Source: Syngnathus acus (taxonomy: Eukaryota > Chordata > Actinopteri > Syngnathiformes > Syngnathidae). From it: a stretch of 64,000 nt of DNA. Position 1 is the first letter of the stretch. Each line of letters begins with the position of its first letter. The notes beneath the pieces are model-generated. The model saw nothing but the letters and a program-made list of their open reading frames with translations. It searched no databases and was not told the origin of the DNA. Both the position numbers and the translations under genes were made by a program. Where the stretch lies: assembly GCF_901709675.1 (NCBI RefSeq), contig NC_051088.1, forward strand, positions 24,401,193 to 24,465,192, in the 5' to 3' direction. Below, in pieces: positions 51,601 through 61,309 of the stretch.

Positions 51601-52852
51601 CTAGCCAATCAAAAAGCTCATATAGGGGAAAAAAAAAAAACACTAATGTGATTCAACCTCTTTTGCCGCATCAGTTGGAATTTTTGCTCATCTGCAGATC
51701 TCTACTAATATGTTCGGTAAAAAAAATTATTACTCTTATTGGTTATGACCAGTTCCAAGTTTTGTCGAAGGCCCGTTTGAGATTCTACCTGAGCAAAGCG
51801 ACAGTCTCGACGCCCCATCCTGAGGGACTTCCTGGAGAGAGGACCAGTCAAGCAAATCAAATCCATCACAGGCTTCTCCGAGTAATCCTTCCTTCACTGG
51901 TAATTGTTCCGCTTGAAAAACTTTGGTCAGGATCCAATGAATGCAATGTTTTCAATCAGAGACTCCAAATGGATAAATGCATACGGCCGCACCCACTTTT
52001 CCAAAACATACTGGGAATCCCCTTTGAGAGCGTAAGGGTGAGGCACGGAGACAAAAACTCAAGCTGACCCAGTTCGGGAGAGAGGGCAAGGGGGGGTTCC
52101 ATCTTTGTGAGGGCTCCATTTTGTGGAGGGAAGATGAGGTGTGTCGCTTGACAACAAAGTCGGCGCGCTTGGAAATGAATGCGGGCATTCAAACCATATC
52201 AACACAAAAGGCTCCCTTTGATTGCTTGGATGATGATGACAGCATGTACGTACATAACGACAAAAAATGGGACTTTCAAAGCGGAGGACGATATGCAACC
52301 TTGCACTGCTGTCAAGGTCACGCTTTGCGCACCGCTTCAATTTGGGACGTTTCATTGAACGTCTGACCGGCAGGCCCCCCTCGGCCCACTTGTGTCATCG
52401 TAGTGGAAGCGTGAGAGAGCTAAACGGGCTAACTCGGTTTAGATTTGAATCATAACCACACTTTGGTGATGGATGGGTGATGCTTGCTGCATAATTGATC
52501 AAAATCAATACAGCGAGGGGAACAGCATCAAATTTCAACATCCACTTTTTAAAAAATAAAAAAAAATCCTTCACGTTGACCGTCATTCTTTCTACCGGTC
52601 GCCAAGGTGATATTCCCTTTTCTTCCCAGCATCCCCATACCCAGTCTGTTACTAGGGAAATTCCCATCCTCGCGTTTCCATGACAACAGTCTCGTGATTC
52701 CAGAGTGTTCCAGTAGAGGGGTATTCCCCCATACACACATTCACATACATACGCACGTGCACAACATGCACACAATGTGGTGCGCTAATCCGTTGAGCTC
52801 TTGTTGGACACGTCACACTGTCATTGTTCATTTGAGCCTCGATACAGCGTTG

Positions 52853-52923
<71 letters not shown>

Positions 52924-55900
52924 TGCATTTTGTATGGTGACACATGACTTCAGCATGGTTATTCCACCATCACAAATGAGAGAACCAGGAACATCAAATG
53001 TCTGAACCATCTTTGACTTCAAGTCTCGCAAGCACACTTGGCACACTTGACAATAACGCAAGGCGGTGGCGAGCGCTTCAGTCCGCCATCGATTTGCCAT
53101 ACCTGCATGTTATCACGCATCGATTTCAAGTCGGGGAAACAGTGGATGGAAAGCCTGTCCATCAGAGGGAGGACATTTAGAGAAAAAATAAAGGTGATGG
53201 AACTGGCCTCCACTATATAATACGACAATATCAATTTGCAAATTGTGCTTTATTTTGCATGCTCCAAATAAACTTGGGAAAGCCCTGACTTTTATTGTTA
53301 GTTGAATGATCTGAAATGAAGATTTCACTCAAGTCGCACAATAGAACAAACAGCGGCAGACTCGCCCTTCTAATATGAGATTTCAGAAAACCTCTGGAAG
53401 GCTGTTGTCAAGTTGCACACAAACACTGCCAAGCTTTGTGTGTGTGTCTGTGTGTGTGTGTGTTGGGGGTGTTGGCTGGAGGGAGTGATGGAGCGATCTG
53501 AGGCGGAGGGAGGATTAGCGGGACACCAAATGGAGGCAGGAGGTGGGGGTGTACAAATCAAAGGATGAGAAGGTACGTTTGAATAAAATTCACGTGAAAT
53601 CACTAAGATCAATTAGAATCTTAATAATATGCAGCACGCAAAAAAAGATGTGACGCTGTGACAACAGAGAAAACAAATCCCTTGCTTCTCTTGAGTCCAA
53701 ACTGGCCCCATTAACATGACACCGAAGCAGCCCCTGCCTGCTCTTTCTTTATATCTGCCCGTGAGTTCACCTGCTGACAGTCGGACCACACACTTAACGT
53801 CCTTTGACCTCTGCGTAAACCAAGCCAAACACTCAACCCCAAAAATATCATCTCCAAATAAAAGCAAATTTGTACAGGCATTTAATGAGTAGGAGAGAAA
53901 AGAGAGAGGCGAGACAGAGAGCAATGTGTGGCTTCAATAATGGATGTGTTCGGAAACTAGTGAACCATATAGGGCGCTACAAGACACGACAGTGCGTGTG
54001 CGCGCGAGCGAGCGCGCGCGCTTGTGTGTTCGCGACAGAGAGAAATGAGCCCAATCTGTCAGTCTGGCTTCATGCAAAAAAAAAAAAAAAGAAAAGAAAA
54101 AAACGAGGGTGTGCGCGCATGTGTCCACATGTGTGCAGGTAAACGCGCATTTCTGCGCGTCTGTCTGTCGAGCCGCGTGCACGTGTAACTACATGTACGT
54201 GTCTGGGTGAATCAATGCGTGTCCACGCGCACCTTGTCTCCGTAGCCTTCTCTTCTTTAAGCCAAATATCCGGACTTTGGAGAAGATGTCGACGAGGTTC
54301 CCGTTGCACAAGCCCTGCTTCTTGCCGGGGCTCTTCCGTCGCCGGTGAGTGGTCGGGCGGTGGGCGTGTTGCTCTCTCGCCTGCCGCTTCTGGCGGATCA
54401 AACCGCTGGCGATGGCCGCTGCCATGTCCCCGCCGAGACAGCCGACACAAAAGCAGAGCCGTCTCCGCCCGCGTCCCCGGCGGTCTCGTCACGATCGCCT
54501 GCCTTCTCCGTATCGGATCGCAAACGACAGTCGCGGCGGCTCTGCCGGCTACAACGGCCCCATCACTTCAGAGTCGTTGCGCGTCGCGTCGCGTCACGGC
54601 CACGGGCCATTGGCTTCAAAAACGCACAGCGGTTTACCTGTCCGTCACGTCCCGCTGCCCCGCCCCGCCCCGCCCCGCCCCGCCTGTCAGCAGCGCTCTA
54701 TGAATGCCACCTGCGCTTCATTGAGCTGCCTTGCCGCTGCTGCACCTCCCCATGGCCGACACCCGAAGCAAAAGCGACGCAATCCCGAGACCACTTGGGC
54801 TACAAAACGTCCGTGTGTGTTGCGCTGAGAGGGGCGCGAGGCGCGCGTGCAGCCGCGAGCCGCTCCAGGTGTGTCAAACAAACGGGAGGCACACACAGTC
54901 TCGCCGGAAGTGGAGTATTTGGACTTTCAAAATTAAACAGGTCGATGAGAAAGTACATCACACACACACGGGCTTGAAATAAAAGGTACGCGGGGGTACA
55001 TTCATATTAAAACGTTCCATTTCCCACTTCTCATTGCCCCTTTTTTTACTATTAGTCTTTGGCACCTACTAAACCGAAATGATTTATTACTCAAGGGTCA
55101 ATTTGTGCTAAAAACCATGAGCACATTAACGTGACAGTTCTTATGCTGCAGATTAAAATGCAGGCTTGGCTTCCTCATCTTGCCAAAATTCCAAAAACAG
55201 GTTTTGTCGTCTCGATGGAAAAACTCTAAGTTGTCCTTAGGTGTGATTCTGAATTGGCTCTTGTTTGTCTAAGTGTGCCGTGCAATTAGCTGATGACCAA
55301 TCCGTACCATACCCCATCTCTTGTCAAAAAAATCAGGCAAAGGCTCCACAGCCCATTTGCGACCTTATAGTGCAGATAAGAAGTATATCAAATTAAAGAA
55401 GGCGACTATTTTACACAAGAGCTCCACGGATTTACCAGGAACACACGATGTAAATGCCTGACGGGGATACTGTCAAACGTTTTATTTTGAAAGCAATAAA
55501 ACGGATGCTACAGTGATTATCTAAGGTCCGCTTGGACGCTGCTTGTTGAGCTGTGGACTCTCAAGAGTGTTGCTGAAGCCATGCGCCCAGCAACAGCTGG
55601 TCATCAGAAAACAAAATCCCAAATCAACCAATGGATATTTTATCATTCGTATACATTTTCTCTCTTCTATATTTACTTTTTTTAAATCTCTTCTATATAC
55701 TTCTATATTTTCTCTTATCTCACGCTTCAAAAATCAGTTAAGATGTTAAAAATGGTTTAATTTCCAAGCTTGAATTTTCTTTATTTTTATTTATTGTAAT
55801 TCCAAAATGAATTTTGATCGCTCTCTATATTCATATTAGCAACTATAAATCTCAAATGAAATTGTAAACTGGCATGCTCTATTAATGTGCATGTGTCAGT

Positions 55901-58900
55901 CCGCATTCTTGCTCTTTTTTCCCCCCCAACTTCAAAACAAAGGAAACAGTTCCACCACTCGTGAATGCAGCTTGTGAGCCTCGCCTAAAAGCAGTTTAAA
56001 AATGCAGGCGAAGAGCTGCTTGTACCCTTTCAAAGAGTCTAATCTTATCTGGGACACAACTGGACTCCTCTCATACATTATTTCCTCACACGTGGCGGCC
56101 ATGGTTAGGTCATAAGAATCTCTCAATAAGAACCACAAACGTCTTCTACATCTTTCCGGCTGCTCATCAAACACGTCTAGCGCGAAAAAAACCCCGCTTC
56201 AGCACCATGGAGAGCCAACAACACAATTACTTGGAAGACCACTTGAGGGCGCCAGAGTACATATAAACACGATGGCTTGGCAACGGCTGGAATGCAAGCC
56301 GGTTAACTGCTTGCTTTCTTAACTAATAAAATCCGTCAATGTCGATGATTTGCATGATATTATTTTATCCTCCAATTAACGGTTCATTATTCAACCCAGC
56401 AATATCCTGTCCTCATTATGTTTATCCACTTTCAGAACTCGACTTTATCTGCTTGATGACAATAATAAGCTATGTCCTCTTTCATGCAGACACATCTCAT
56501 GCAAAAAACAATTGCACACTAAAACAGACTAGAAACACACACACACACGAGACACACTCAGCTTTCATTACTATTCAATGACATTGTCCCATCTTCCATT
56601 CTAGACGCCAGCGAACAAATACGCTCCCACACCGCTCTTCCTTCTCATCATCCTCTCCGGCTGCACCGGTAGAATGGCGCCCCCTATCGAATATTTCTCA
56701 GAATGGTGCACACAGGGAAGAGACAGCTCGTGCATGGGTGTTCCCCCACACGGGAGGAGTGTGAGGATCGCCACTGTGACGTGAGTAGGGTGAGTCATCA
56801 TTCGCAGACATCCGCCCACACGCGCGCGCAGCTTCACACAAGCACCGGGGGAAGTCCACCGTTGCCCCGGTGACAAGTGACGCAGGTGGCTCTGTGGGTG
56901 ACGGAAGATCGATCGCACTCGCTGAAGGCTGAGACGCAAAAAACGCATGGATCTTTTCTCTGTCCCGCGTGTCTCCTCTGCTGTTTCCTTTCCTTCTCTC
57001 CTTTCCTTGTATCCTATCCTGCTCCTCTGCCTTCTCTCACAACATTACCAGGCCAGTAAGCAGGAAGAGACATTCAATTATTCATCTCATTTTTTTCCCC
57101 TTCTGTTTCTTCTTCAGTCTCTTCCCCTTATTCTTTGCATTTCTCACAACGCCCAGATAAAAACTTTACAAACAAGCAGAGGTGGGATCAACTCACACAT
57201 GGGCAGATCTCAAATCCAAAAATCAGATCCTATTTTATTGAGGGAAAGTTAAGTCACAAACTTAAGACCTGTGCTCAGTCCTTGAGGACAGGACCCGGAC
57301 AAGTACGTGTTGCATTCTTGTATTTGATTTCTTCTGAAATTGAGGAGCCTCAATTGAAACCAGAAGCATTCTGATTCAAGGAATACCCAACCTCAGCAGC
57401 AGCAGCAGCACAACTCAAATGCCTCTGAATGAGCTGGTCAGATTTTTGTAGGATTATGATCATTCTTCACGTCGACATTCTGAGAGATTCGTCGTGTTTT
57501 GTTGATGCAGCCAGATTACTCTCCAGACATAATGCACACAAATATTAACACAAACTTTTTGGACATTTTGGAAAGTGTAAGCTTTCACTAATGATCGAAT
57601 CAATGATCAAGCAAGAGAAATTTGTGTCGTAGCGATCCCGTATTCATCTGTTGCCCCGCAGGAAAAAAACAATCCCTTACCTGGCTCCGTTTGATTTAAA
57701 GCAGCCCGTATGCGCCTCTCTGCAACTTTGAGGATAAACTCAAAGTCCATGGCTGCCGCAAACACCGACTGACCGCAACATACTTTGAAAAAGTCCCTCT
57801 TAAGGCCTCACACAAACACGCGGTGATGTCATACAGGGTTGTCATCGGGCAAAAGGTGAACAAAGGACAAGTTCAAGTTGTGAGTGACACCCTGGACAAA
57901 GCAAGCCCCCTCCCTCCCCACACCTTGACGCCATCTTAAGCATTGTCAACACTTTTGTCTCAGCAAGTTGACACTGCAGAGTGTTTTATAATACTAAGTA
58001 ATAATCCAACGTGTTTTATTAAGGGGCAAAAAGCTCCCCCGTGGTGGTGAGGCATTGACAGGGATTTAAACGGAGAAGATGGAGGATGTGAAAGTGCCGG
58101 CATGTTTCCCAGCTTCTTATCACCACGTCAGTGAAAACACCTCCTTGTGGAGCCTTTGATGGCTCGCCGCCCTGGGGAACATAACACTCAGCACTCTCTC
58201 CTGCTCTGACACAAACCTGTCACACACACGTAAGATGATAGCATCCACTCCTTCTCATAGACTGCACTCGCAAAATCCCCAAGGTGAATTCTGTCTTTAA
58301 AAATGTTGAACTTCTCTCGCGAGGTGCAATTAGGCAAGAAAACAGGAGCCATGCCGAAGAACCTCTGGAGTTCATTATAAACTTAGAGATGTGCTTATGG
58401 TGGTCTAATTACGTATATGAGATGACCTCGACCGTGTGTGTGTAGGATGTACAGAGCAAGTACAACACAGCAAAGTCATGCTGTTTTTTCTGCAGTCAGG
58501 CTGCTTGCACCAGGGTTGCCACTCATGTGTCAACTCATCACCGCAGCAGCCTGAGCAAAGTTAGCAAAGCTGCAGGCAATGTTTGCAATCCAATCTGATA
58601 TTTGTCAGCATGCAAAGCAAACACGGAGGGAGGGAGGGAGGGAGGGAGGGAGGGAGGGGGATCTTTTTGCTTGCAAGAGCCAAAGCTGGCACCAAGCCCA
58701 TTGCTAAATGCGTGGGCGTTTGAATAAAATATGAAAACACGTCGCCTTGATGGCAACTCTCCATAGAAGGCAAGCCAGCATGTGCACAGATACCACCGCG
58801 GGGCTATAAAAGGGCTCATCTTCAATCTAGGTCGCACCACGTGGGATGCACGACACTCACTTAGATGGTACCTTTCACAATGAATGGTACCATTGCTGGT

Positions 58901-61309
58901 TGGCCAGGATGATGGTCATGATGGGCAAATGAAGCTTCAAGATGATTCATGAACCCGTTGTTGTGTTTACTTCGACCTCTAGATGGCCCACCGACTTGCC
59001 ATTTCGTAAAACCCTCACTTTAAACCAACATTGCCATCTAGAGGAGCCAAAGAATACAACAACTGGTTCATGAAGCTTCATTTCCCCATCACTACCAACC
59101 CCGTGCAAGCATGTGGAGAACAAGGAAACTCCACATAGGAAGGATTGAAACATCCTGAAAAGTGTGAGGCTCATCGCTGTGCCCCATTTATGATTGTTTT
59201 CATTGTTTTATGTTTGATGTTATTTATGTACAGCACTTTAATTCAACTGTGGCATTTTTCAAAGTGCTCTCGAAATGAAGTGAAGTCAGTATGAGATGCT
59301 TTATGTTCGATTTTGATTTATGCATAGCACTTTGTTTTAATTGCGTTGTGTTTTTTTTAAAGTGCTCTATCAATAAAGTTGAAGGAAGCTGAGGTGAACA
59401 TCTTAAACCTCAAGTTGAAGGCTTCAATTTAAGCTGAGACTGCAGGCTGCACTTTCTTCGAGGGGTACGTTTGGAAATTCGCACTAACCACTGTGCACGA
59501 CTTTCCGAACGCATTAGTGTGTTATGTTGTGTTGTGTTGTGTTGTGTTCCCATCTCATGCTTCCAGACGTGTCTAAAGTCAAAGCGCCGATCACTGGCCG
59601 CCGATCAGAACGGCAAAAGCAAGCAACGCACTGAATGAATTTCCGAATGCACCCTAAGCAAACATGATAACCGAGGCAGCAGTCACACATCGGTGACAAA
59701 ATGACCAGGAGTTAAAAATTAAAGACCAAAAAAGAGGAAAGAAAGCGAGACAGCAGTGAGTGTCATATGTTACTTTGTCGTTTTTTTTCACCCTCTCATC
59801 TCGCCTACCTGCCAACAATGACTGAACAAATAGCAGTTACCATCCTAGCATTCTAAAGATGTGACTTTTGAATCGTACTTTTCAACAATACTTATAAAAT
59901 GATCAATCTGCCAAGATGATTGACTTGTGTTATACTTGGTTTTCATTTCTGGCTTCGCACACATTGTACAGCTCTGTAACTTATTTGCCAAGTTCAGACA
60001 GCATTGCTTTTTTTTTTTTAGTATATTAAACATTCTGAAGTAATGCTGTAACTTAACACAGTTGTGAAATAAGTGTATCCTCCATACAGTAAATATGGAT
60101 TTTCAGTTGCATAAGTTGGATTTGTTTGAACTGTACATGCCGCAGCTGCGTCAGCATAATTTAAGTATATATTATTAGTTTAGTTAAACTTTTACTTAGG
60201 ATTACTGAGAACATATACAGGACTTTCTCAGAAAATTAGAATATTGTGATAAAGTTTTCTGTAATGCAATTAAAAAAAAAAGTCATACATCCTGGATTCA
60301 TGACAAATCAACTGAAATATTGCAAGCCTTTTATTAACTTCATTTTTGTTTTTTAATTGCATTGCAGAAAATAAAGAACTTTATCACAATATTCTAATTT
60401 TCCGAGACAGTCCTGTACATTTTGGTCCAAGCACTAACTACTTTCTTGCATGCTACACCACTGGTAACATGTGAAGACGGCAATAACGTCTCTGTCCTGC
60501 CCTCACAACCAACTATTTATTCTATGCTGCACGCGTACTTCAAATGTCACCAACTTTAAGGTGAATATAATCATCGCTGCAGCATCTATCTTAAATCAGC
60601 GCAAAGGAGGCAGAATTGCTGCATGGCCGGAAGAAGAGAAAGTTGACAGCAACAGTGTTCGATTTTGTGAAGTCAGCAGCTTGAGCCTGACAAGCTCTGA
60701 TGAGCGCAGCATCGGCACTGTGTCTCCCGGGGGGCGGGGCGGGGAGATGGAGTCGCACACTCCAGACAGACACAAGCACAAACACATTCAAACTGACAGT
60801 GAGCGTGGGAATAAAGCTGCTCCGCTTATAGACAGGTGAGTGGGGCCCGAATGACCGAATACTGCATAAGACTTGCTTTTCTGCAACATCACTGCCACAC
60901 GCACTTTTTGTGCACCCACTGCCACTATATTAGGTTATCCCCCCCCCCCCCCCCCCCCCCCCGTCCACACACACACGCCCGCACGCACACCGTTCTCCCT
61001 CCTTTGTACTTGCTGCACAACTGCAGAGAAAACAGCAGCAGCAGCAGCAGCAAGCAGTAGAATAGTCGGGCACGCAACGTAAAGTCTCTCCGCACGCTCA
61101 CATTCCAACTCACCAGTTGGGTTCTTGTTTTTCTTGAGGCTCCTGCCACAAAGACACTGCAGCATATGCGATCCTTTGCTGAAAATGTTGTTCCAAATAA
61201 ACCGCATGGATTTGGCCGACAAGGGGGAGGAGTAGGAGTAGGAAGGAGAACAGGAGGTGGGAGACGAGAGGCGCACCGGATGCGGCAGCCTAAATTTCTG
61301 CCACCGCAT
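42538..61309 (-). CDS. fgf14: Fibroblast growth factor 14 (FGF-homologous factor), alternative first exons
   Basis: An intracellular, non-secreted FGF-family protein that binds the C-terminal tails of voltage-gated sodium channels and tunes their inactivation in neurons. Shared exons: 51428-51318, 49965-49862, 43646-43448, 42686-42538 (111, 104, 199 and 149 nt). First exons: A at 54425-54233, B at 61309?-61114 and a candidate at 57750-57681. The A form sums to 756 nt (251 aa) and the B form from MRWQ to 252 aa, close to the mammalian 247 and 252. The beta-trefoil core contains [54 protein letters not shown] and [19 protein letters not shown]. Choice of FGF14 over FGF12/13 rests on [38 protein letters not shown] and the tail [13 protein letters not shown]...MNGGKPVNK. 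There is no signal peptide, as expected. Confidence 0.96.
42772..43030. repeat. Degenerate AT-rich minisatellite (4 units)
   Basis: The phrase 'aaatattataattcatt(c/a)a' plus 'atct(a/c)gtactactaaaat' recurs at about 42778, 42846, 42926 and 42987, some with 'cctggaaaaa(t/c)g' between. It lies in fgf14 intron 4 and is followed by a (TA)n tract near 43048-43068. Confidence 0.8.
43069..43138. mobile_element. TIR-only hairpin of a Tc1-like MITE, copy 1
   Basis: 'acgttcaaaagtttggtgtc' ... 'gaccccaaacttttgaacg' in about 70 bp. It is almost only the two terminal inverted repeats of the family seen at 39417, joined by CCCAAACAATTTTG. Lies in fgf14 intron 4. Confidence 0.75.
43305..43374. mobile_element. 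TIR-only hairpin of a Tc1-like MITE, copy 2
   Basis: TACACTACCGTTCAAAGG ... CCAAACTTTTGAACGGTAGTGTA, 70 bp, near-perfect palindrome with TA-rich flanks. It is the same truncated form as the copy 240 bp away. Confidence 0.8.
43448..43646 (-). CDS. fgf14: fgf14 exon 4
   Basis: 199 nt, the canonical length for this FHF exon. It begins [18 protein letters not shown] and ends [10 protein letters not shown] plus one base. It covers the strands that carry much of the sodium-channel interface in the family. Confidence 0.97.
44311..44371. repeat. (GGGA)n microsatellite
   Basis: About 15 tandem GGGA units in fgf14 intron 3 (TCCC on the sense strand). Long poly-Pro/Ser ORFs here are artefacts of the repeat. 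Confidence 0.95.
47861..48276. mobile_element. Palindromic DNA transposon family B, longest copy
   Basis: TACCGTATTTTCCGGACTAT ... TAGTCCGGAAAATACGGTA, 416 bp. It is the best-preserved copy, with 'gtgcgccttatagtccggtg' repeated near both ends and the shared core (ctgaagactatgaatcatga). It follows an A17 run directly. Confidence 0.85.
49862..49965 (-). CDS. fgf14: fgf14 exon 3
   Basis: 104 nt, canonical FHF length. It encodes [20 protein letters not shown] and [17 protein letters not shown] boundaries; enters at phase 1 and leaves at phase 0. Confidence 0.97.
50288..50361. repeat. (AAATT)n pentanucleotide microsatellite
   Basis: About 14 pure AAATT units in fgf14 intron 2. It is essentially uninterrupted, so length polymorphism is likely. 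Confidence 0.95.
51318..51428 (-). CDS. fgf14: fgf14 exon 2 (first shared exon)
   Basis: 111 nt, canonical length. It encodes [20 protein letters not shown] and [14 protein letters not shown]. The acceptor accepts a single leading G from any first exon, giving Glu before PQLKG. All alternative 5' exons must therefore end in phase 1 with G. Confidence 0.97.
51429..54232 (-). other. fgf14 intron between exon 1A and exon 2
   Basis: 2.8 kb containing the (CA)n tract at 52854-52921 and (GT)n near 53439-53461. No GAA expansion-type repeat is present. No further exon with a phase-1 donor was convincing. Confidence 0.55.
52854..52921. repeat. (CA)n microsatellite
   Basis: About 34 pure CA units in an fgf14 intron; poly-Thr/His and poly-Cys/Val ORFs across it are spurious. 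Confidence 0.97.
54233..54425 (-). CDS. fgf14: fgf14 first exon 1A (long-term inactivation N-terminus)
   Basis: 193 nt, 64 codons plus one base. It begins [20 protein letters not shown] and ends [20 protein letters not shown], matching the conserved A-type FHF N-terminus. In the family this segment acts as a blocking particle that causes long-term sodium-channel inactivation, and its basic tail can act as a nuclear localisation signal. The middle ([19 protein letters not shown]) is less conserved. It has its own GC-rich upstream region. Confidence 0.96.
54426..54900 (-). promoter_or_regulatory. fgf14: GC-rich promoter region for fgf14 exon 1A
   Basis: CpG-rich sequence immediately 5' (minus strand) of the 1A ATG. 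It includes a tandem GC-box-like array (CCCCG CC repeats, 54656-54684) about 230-260 bp upstream of the start codon. This is typical of a CpG-island promoter. Large overlapping open frames here on both strands come from base composition. Confidence 0.65.
54901..57680 (-). other. fgf14 5' intronic sequence between exon 1A and the candidate exon
   Basis: Unique AT-rich sequence with an ACAC tract near 56538-56550 and an (AGC)6 tract at 57394-57411. No exon or RNA gene is recognised. Confidence 0.5.
57394..57411. repeat. (AGC)6 / (CTG) trinucleotide tract
   Basis: Six AGC units on the plus strand (GCT/CTG on the fgf14 sense strand), 270 bp downstream of the candidate first exon donor. Short and uninterrupted. 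Confidence 0.9.
57681..57750 (-). CDS. fgf14: Candidate additional fgf14 first exon
   Basis: The minus strand has GGCAGCCATGG (near-ideal Kozak), then 23 codons reading [23 protein letters not shown] plus a single G, then GTAAGG, a strong donor. Length 70 nt equals 3n+1, the same phase as exons 1A and 1B, so it splices in frame to the exon at 51428 (TEP-E-PQLKG) and gives a 210-residue protein. The upstream frame is closed by TGA about 80 bp before, with no earlier Met. The peptide looks amphipathic. I do not recall this N-terminus in mammalian FGF14; the family is known to use several short alternative first exons (for example in FGF13 and FGF12). Not proven transcribed. Confidence 0.6.
58626..58660. 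repeat. (GGGA)n microsatellite
   Basis: About eight GGGA units in an fgf14 intron, a shorter parallel of the array at 44311. Confidence 0.93.
58916..59094. mobile_element. hAT-like foldback MITE, family A, copy 8
   Basis: A 179-bp copy with the same central deletion joint (AGATGGCCCACCGACTTGCC) as the tubgcp3 intron copy at 30399. The right arm is intact; no clear target duplication. Confidence 0.83.
59195..59400 (+). repeat. Duplicated LINE-like 3' tail
   Basis: Two versions of 'tttatgt(t/a)cagcacttt...aaagtgctct(c/a)(g/t)(a/c)aataaa' stand in tandem, 59215-59285 and 59300-59385. They resemble the 3' end of fish non-LTR elements ('tatagcactttgtt...aaagtgctatataaataaa'). Confidence 0.5.
60216..60417. 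mobile_element. Tc1/mariner-like foldback MITE (CAGGACTTTCTCAGAAAATT)
   Basis: TA-CAGGACTTTCTCAGAAAATTAGAATATTGTGATAAAGT ends are mirrored by ACTTTATCACAATATTCTAA and TTTTCCGAGACAGTCCTG-TA. The TA target is duplicated, 202 bp in all, with inner arms (tgtaatgcaatta / taattgcattgca) also inverted. No coding capacity. Confidence 0.85.
60939..60962. repeat. Poly(C) run, 24 bp
   Basis: Uninterrupted C tract (G tract on the fgf14 sense strand) about 150 bp downstream of the exon 1B donor. Poly-Pro/poly-Gly ORFs result from it. Confidence 0.95.
61029..61049. repeat. (CAG)7 tract beside fgf14 exon 1B
   Basis: Seven CAG units on the plus strand, CTG on the fgf14 sense strand, 65 bp into the intron after exon 1B. 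No interruption. Confidence 0.93.
61114..61309 (-). CDS. fgf14: fgf14 first exon 1B, start uncertain
   Basis: The conserved 3' part encodes [33 protein letters not shown] and one G, then GTGAG. This matches the B-type FGF14 N-terminus (mammalian [32 protein letters not shown]). The 5' part does not align with mammals. The in-frame [11 protein letters not shown] Met at 61309-61307 gives a 252-aa protein, the mammalian length, so I prefer it, but the frame stays open further upstream (Mets at 61402 and 61885) in GC-rich sequence that is more likely 5' UTR. A poly(G) run and a (CTG)n tract follow in the intron. Confidence 0.85.

Larger units (their letters stand above)
57751..61113 (-). other. 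fgf14 intron between exon 1B and the candidate exon
   Basis: 3.4 kb holding a (GGGA)n tract (58626-58660), a family A MITE (58916-59094), a duplicated LINE-like tail (59195-59400), a (TTGTG)n tract (59519-59548), a Tc1/mariner-like foldback MITE (60216-60417), a C24 run (60939-60962) and a (CAG)7 tract (61029-61049). Confidence 0.6.

Noticed and set aside
52652-53100. Poly-Cys/Val and Thr/His-rich ORFs around 52854-52921
   Set aside because: They translate the (CA)n microsatellite in different frames.
54215-54977. Overlapping 160-210-codon plus-strand ORFs over the fgf14 exon 1A region
   Set aside because: They are antisense to a well-supported exon and its CpG-rich promoter; stop codons are rare because of base composition and no protein similarity is seen.
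51429-61113. A GAA/TTC expansion-type repeat like the one in human FGF14 intron 1
   Set aside because: Only very short TTC/GAA runs occur in these introns (for example near 57106); no long array is present in the window.
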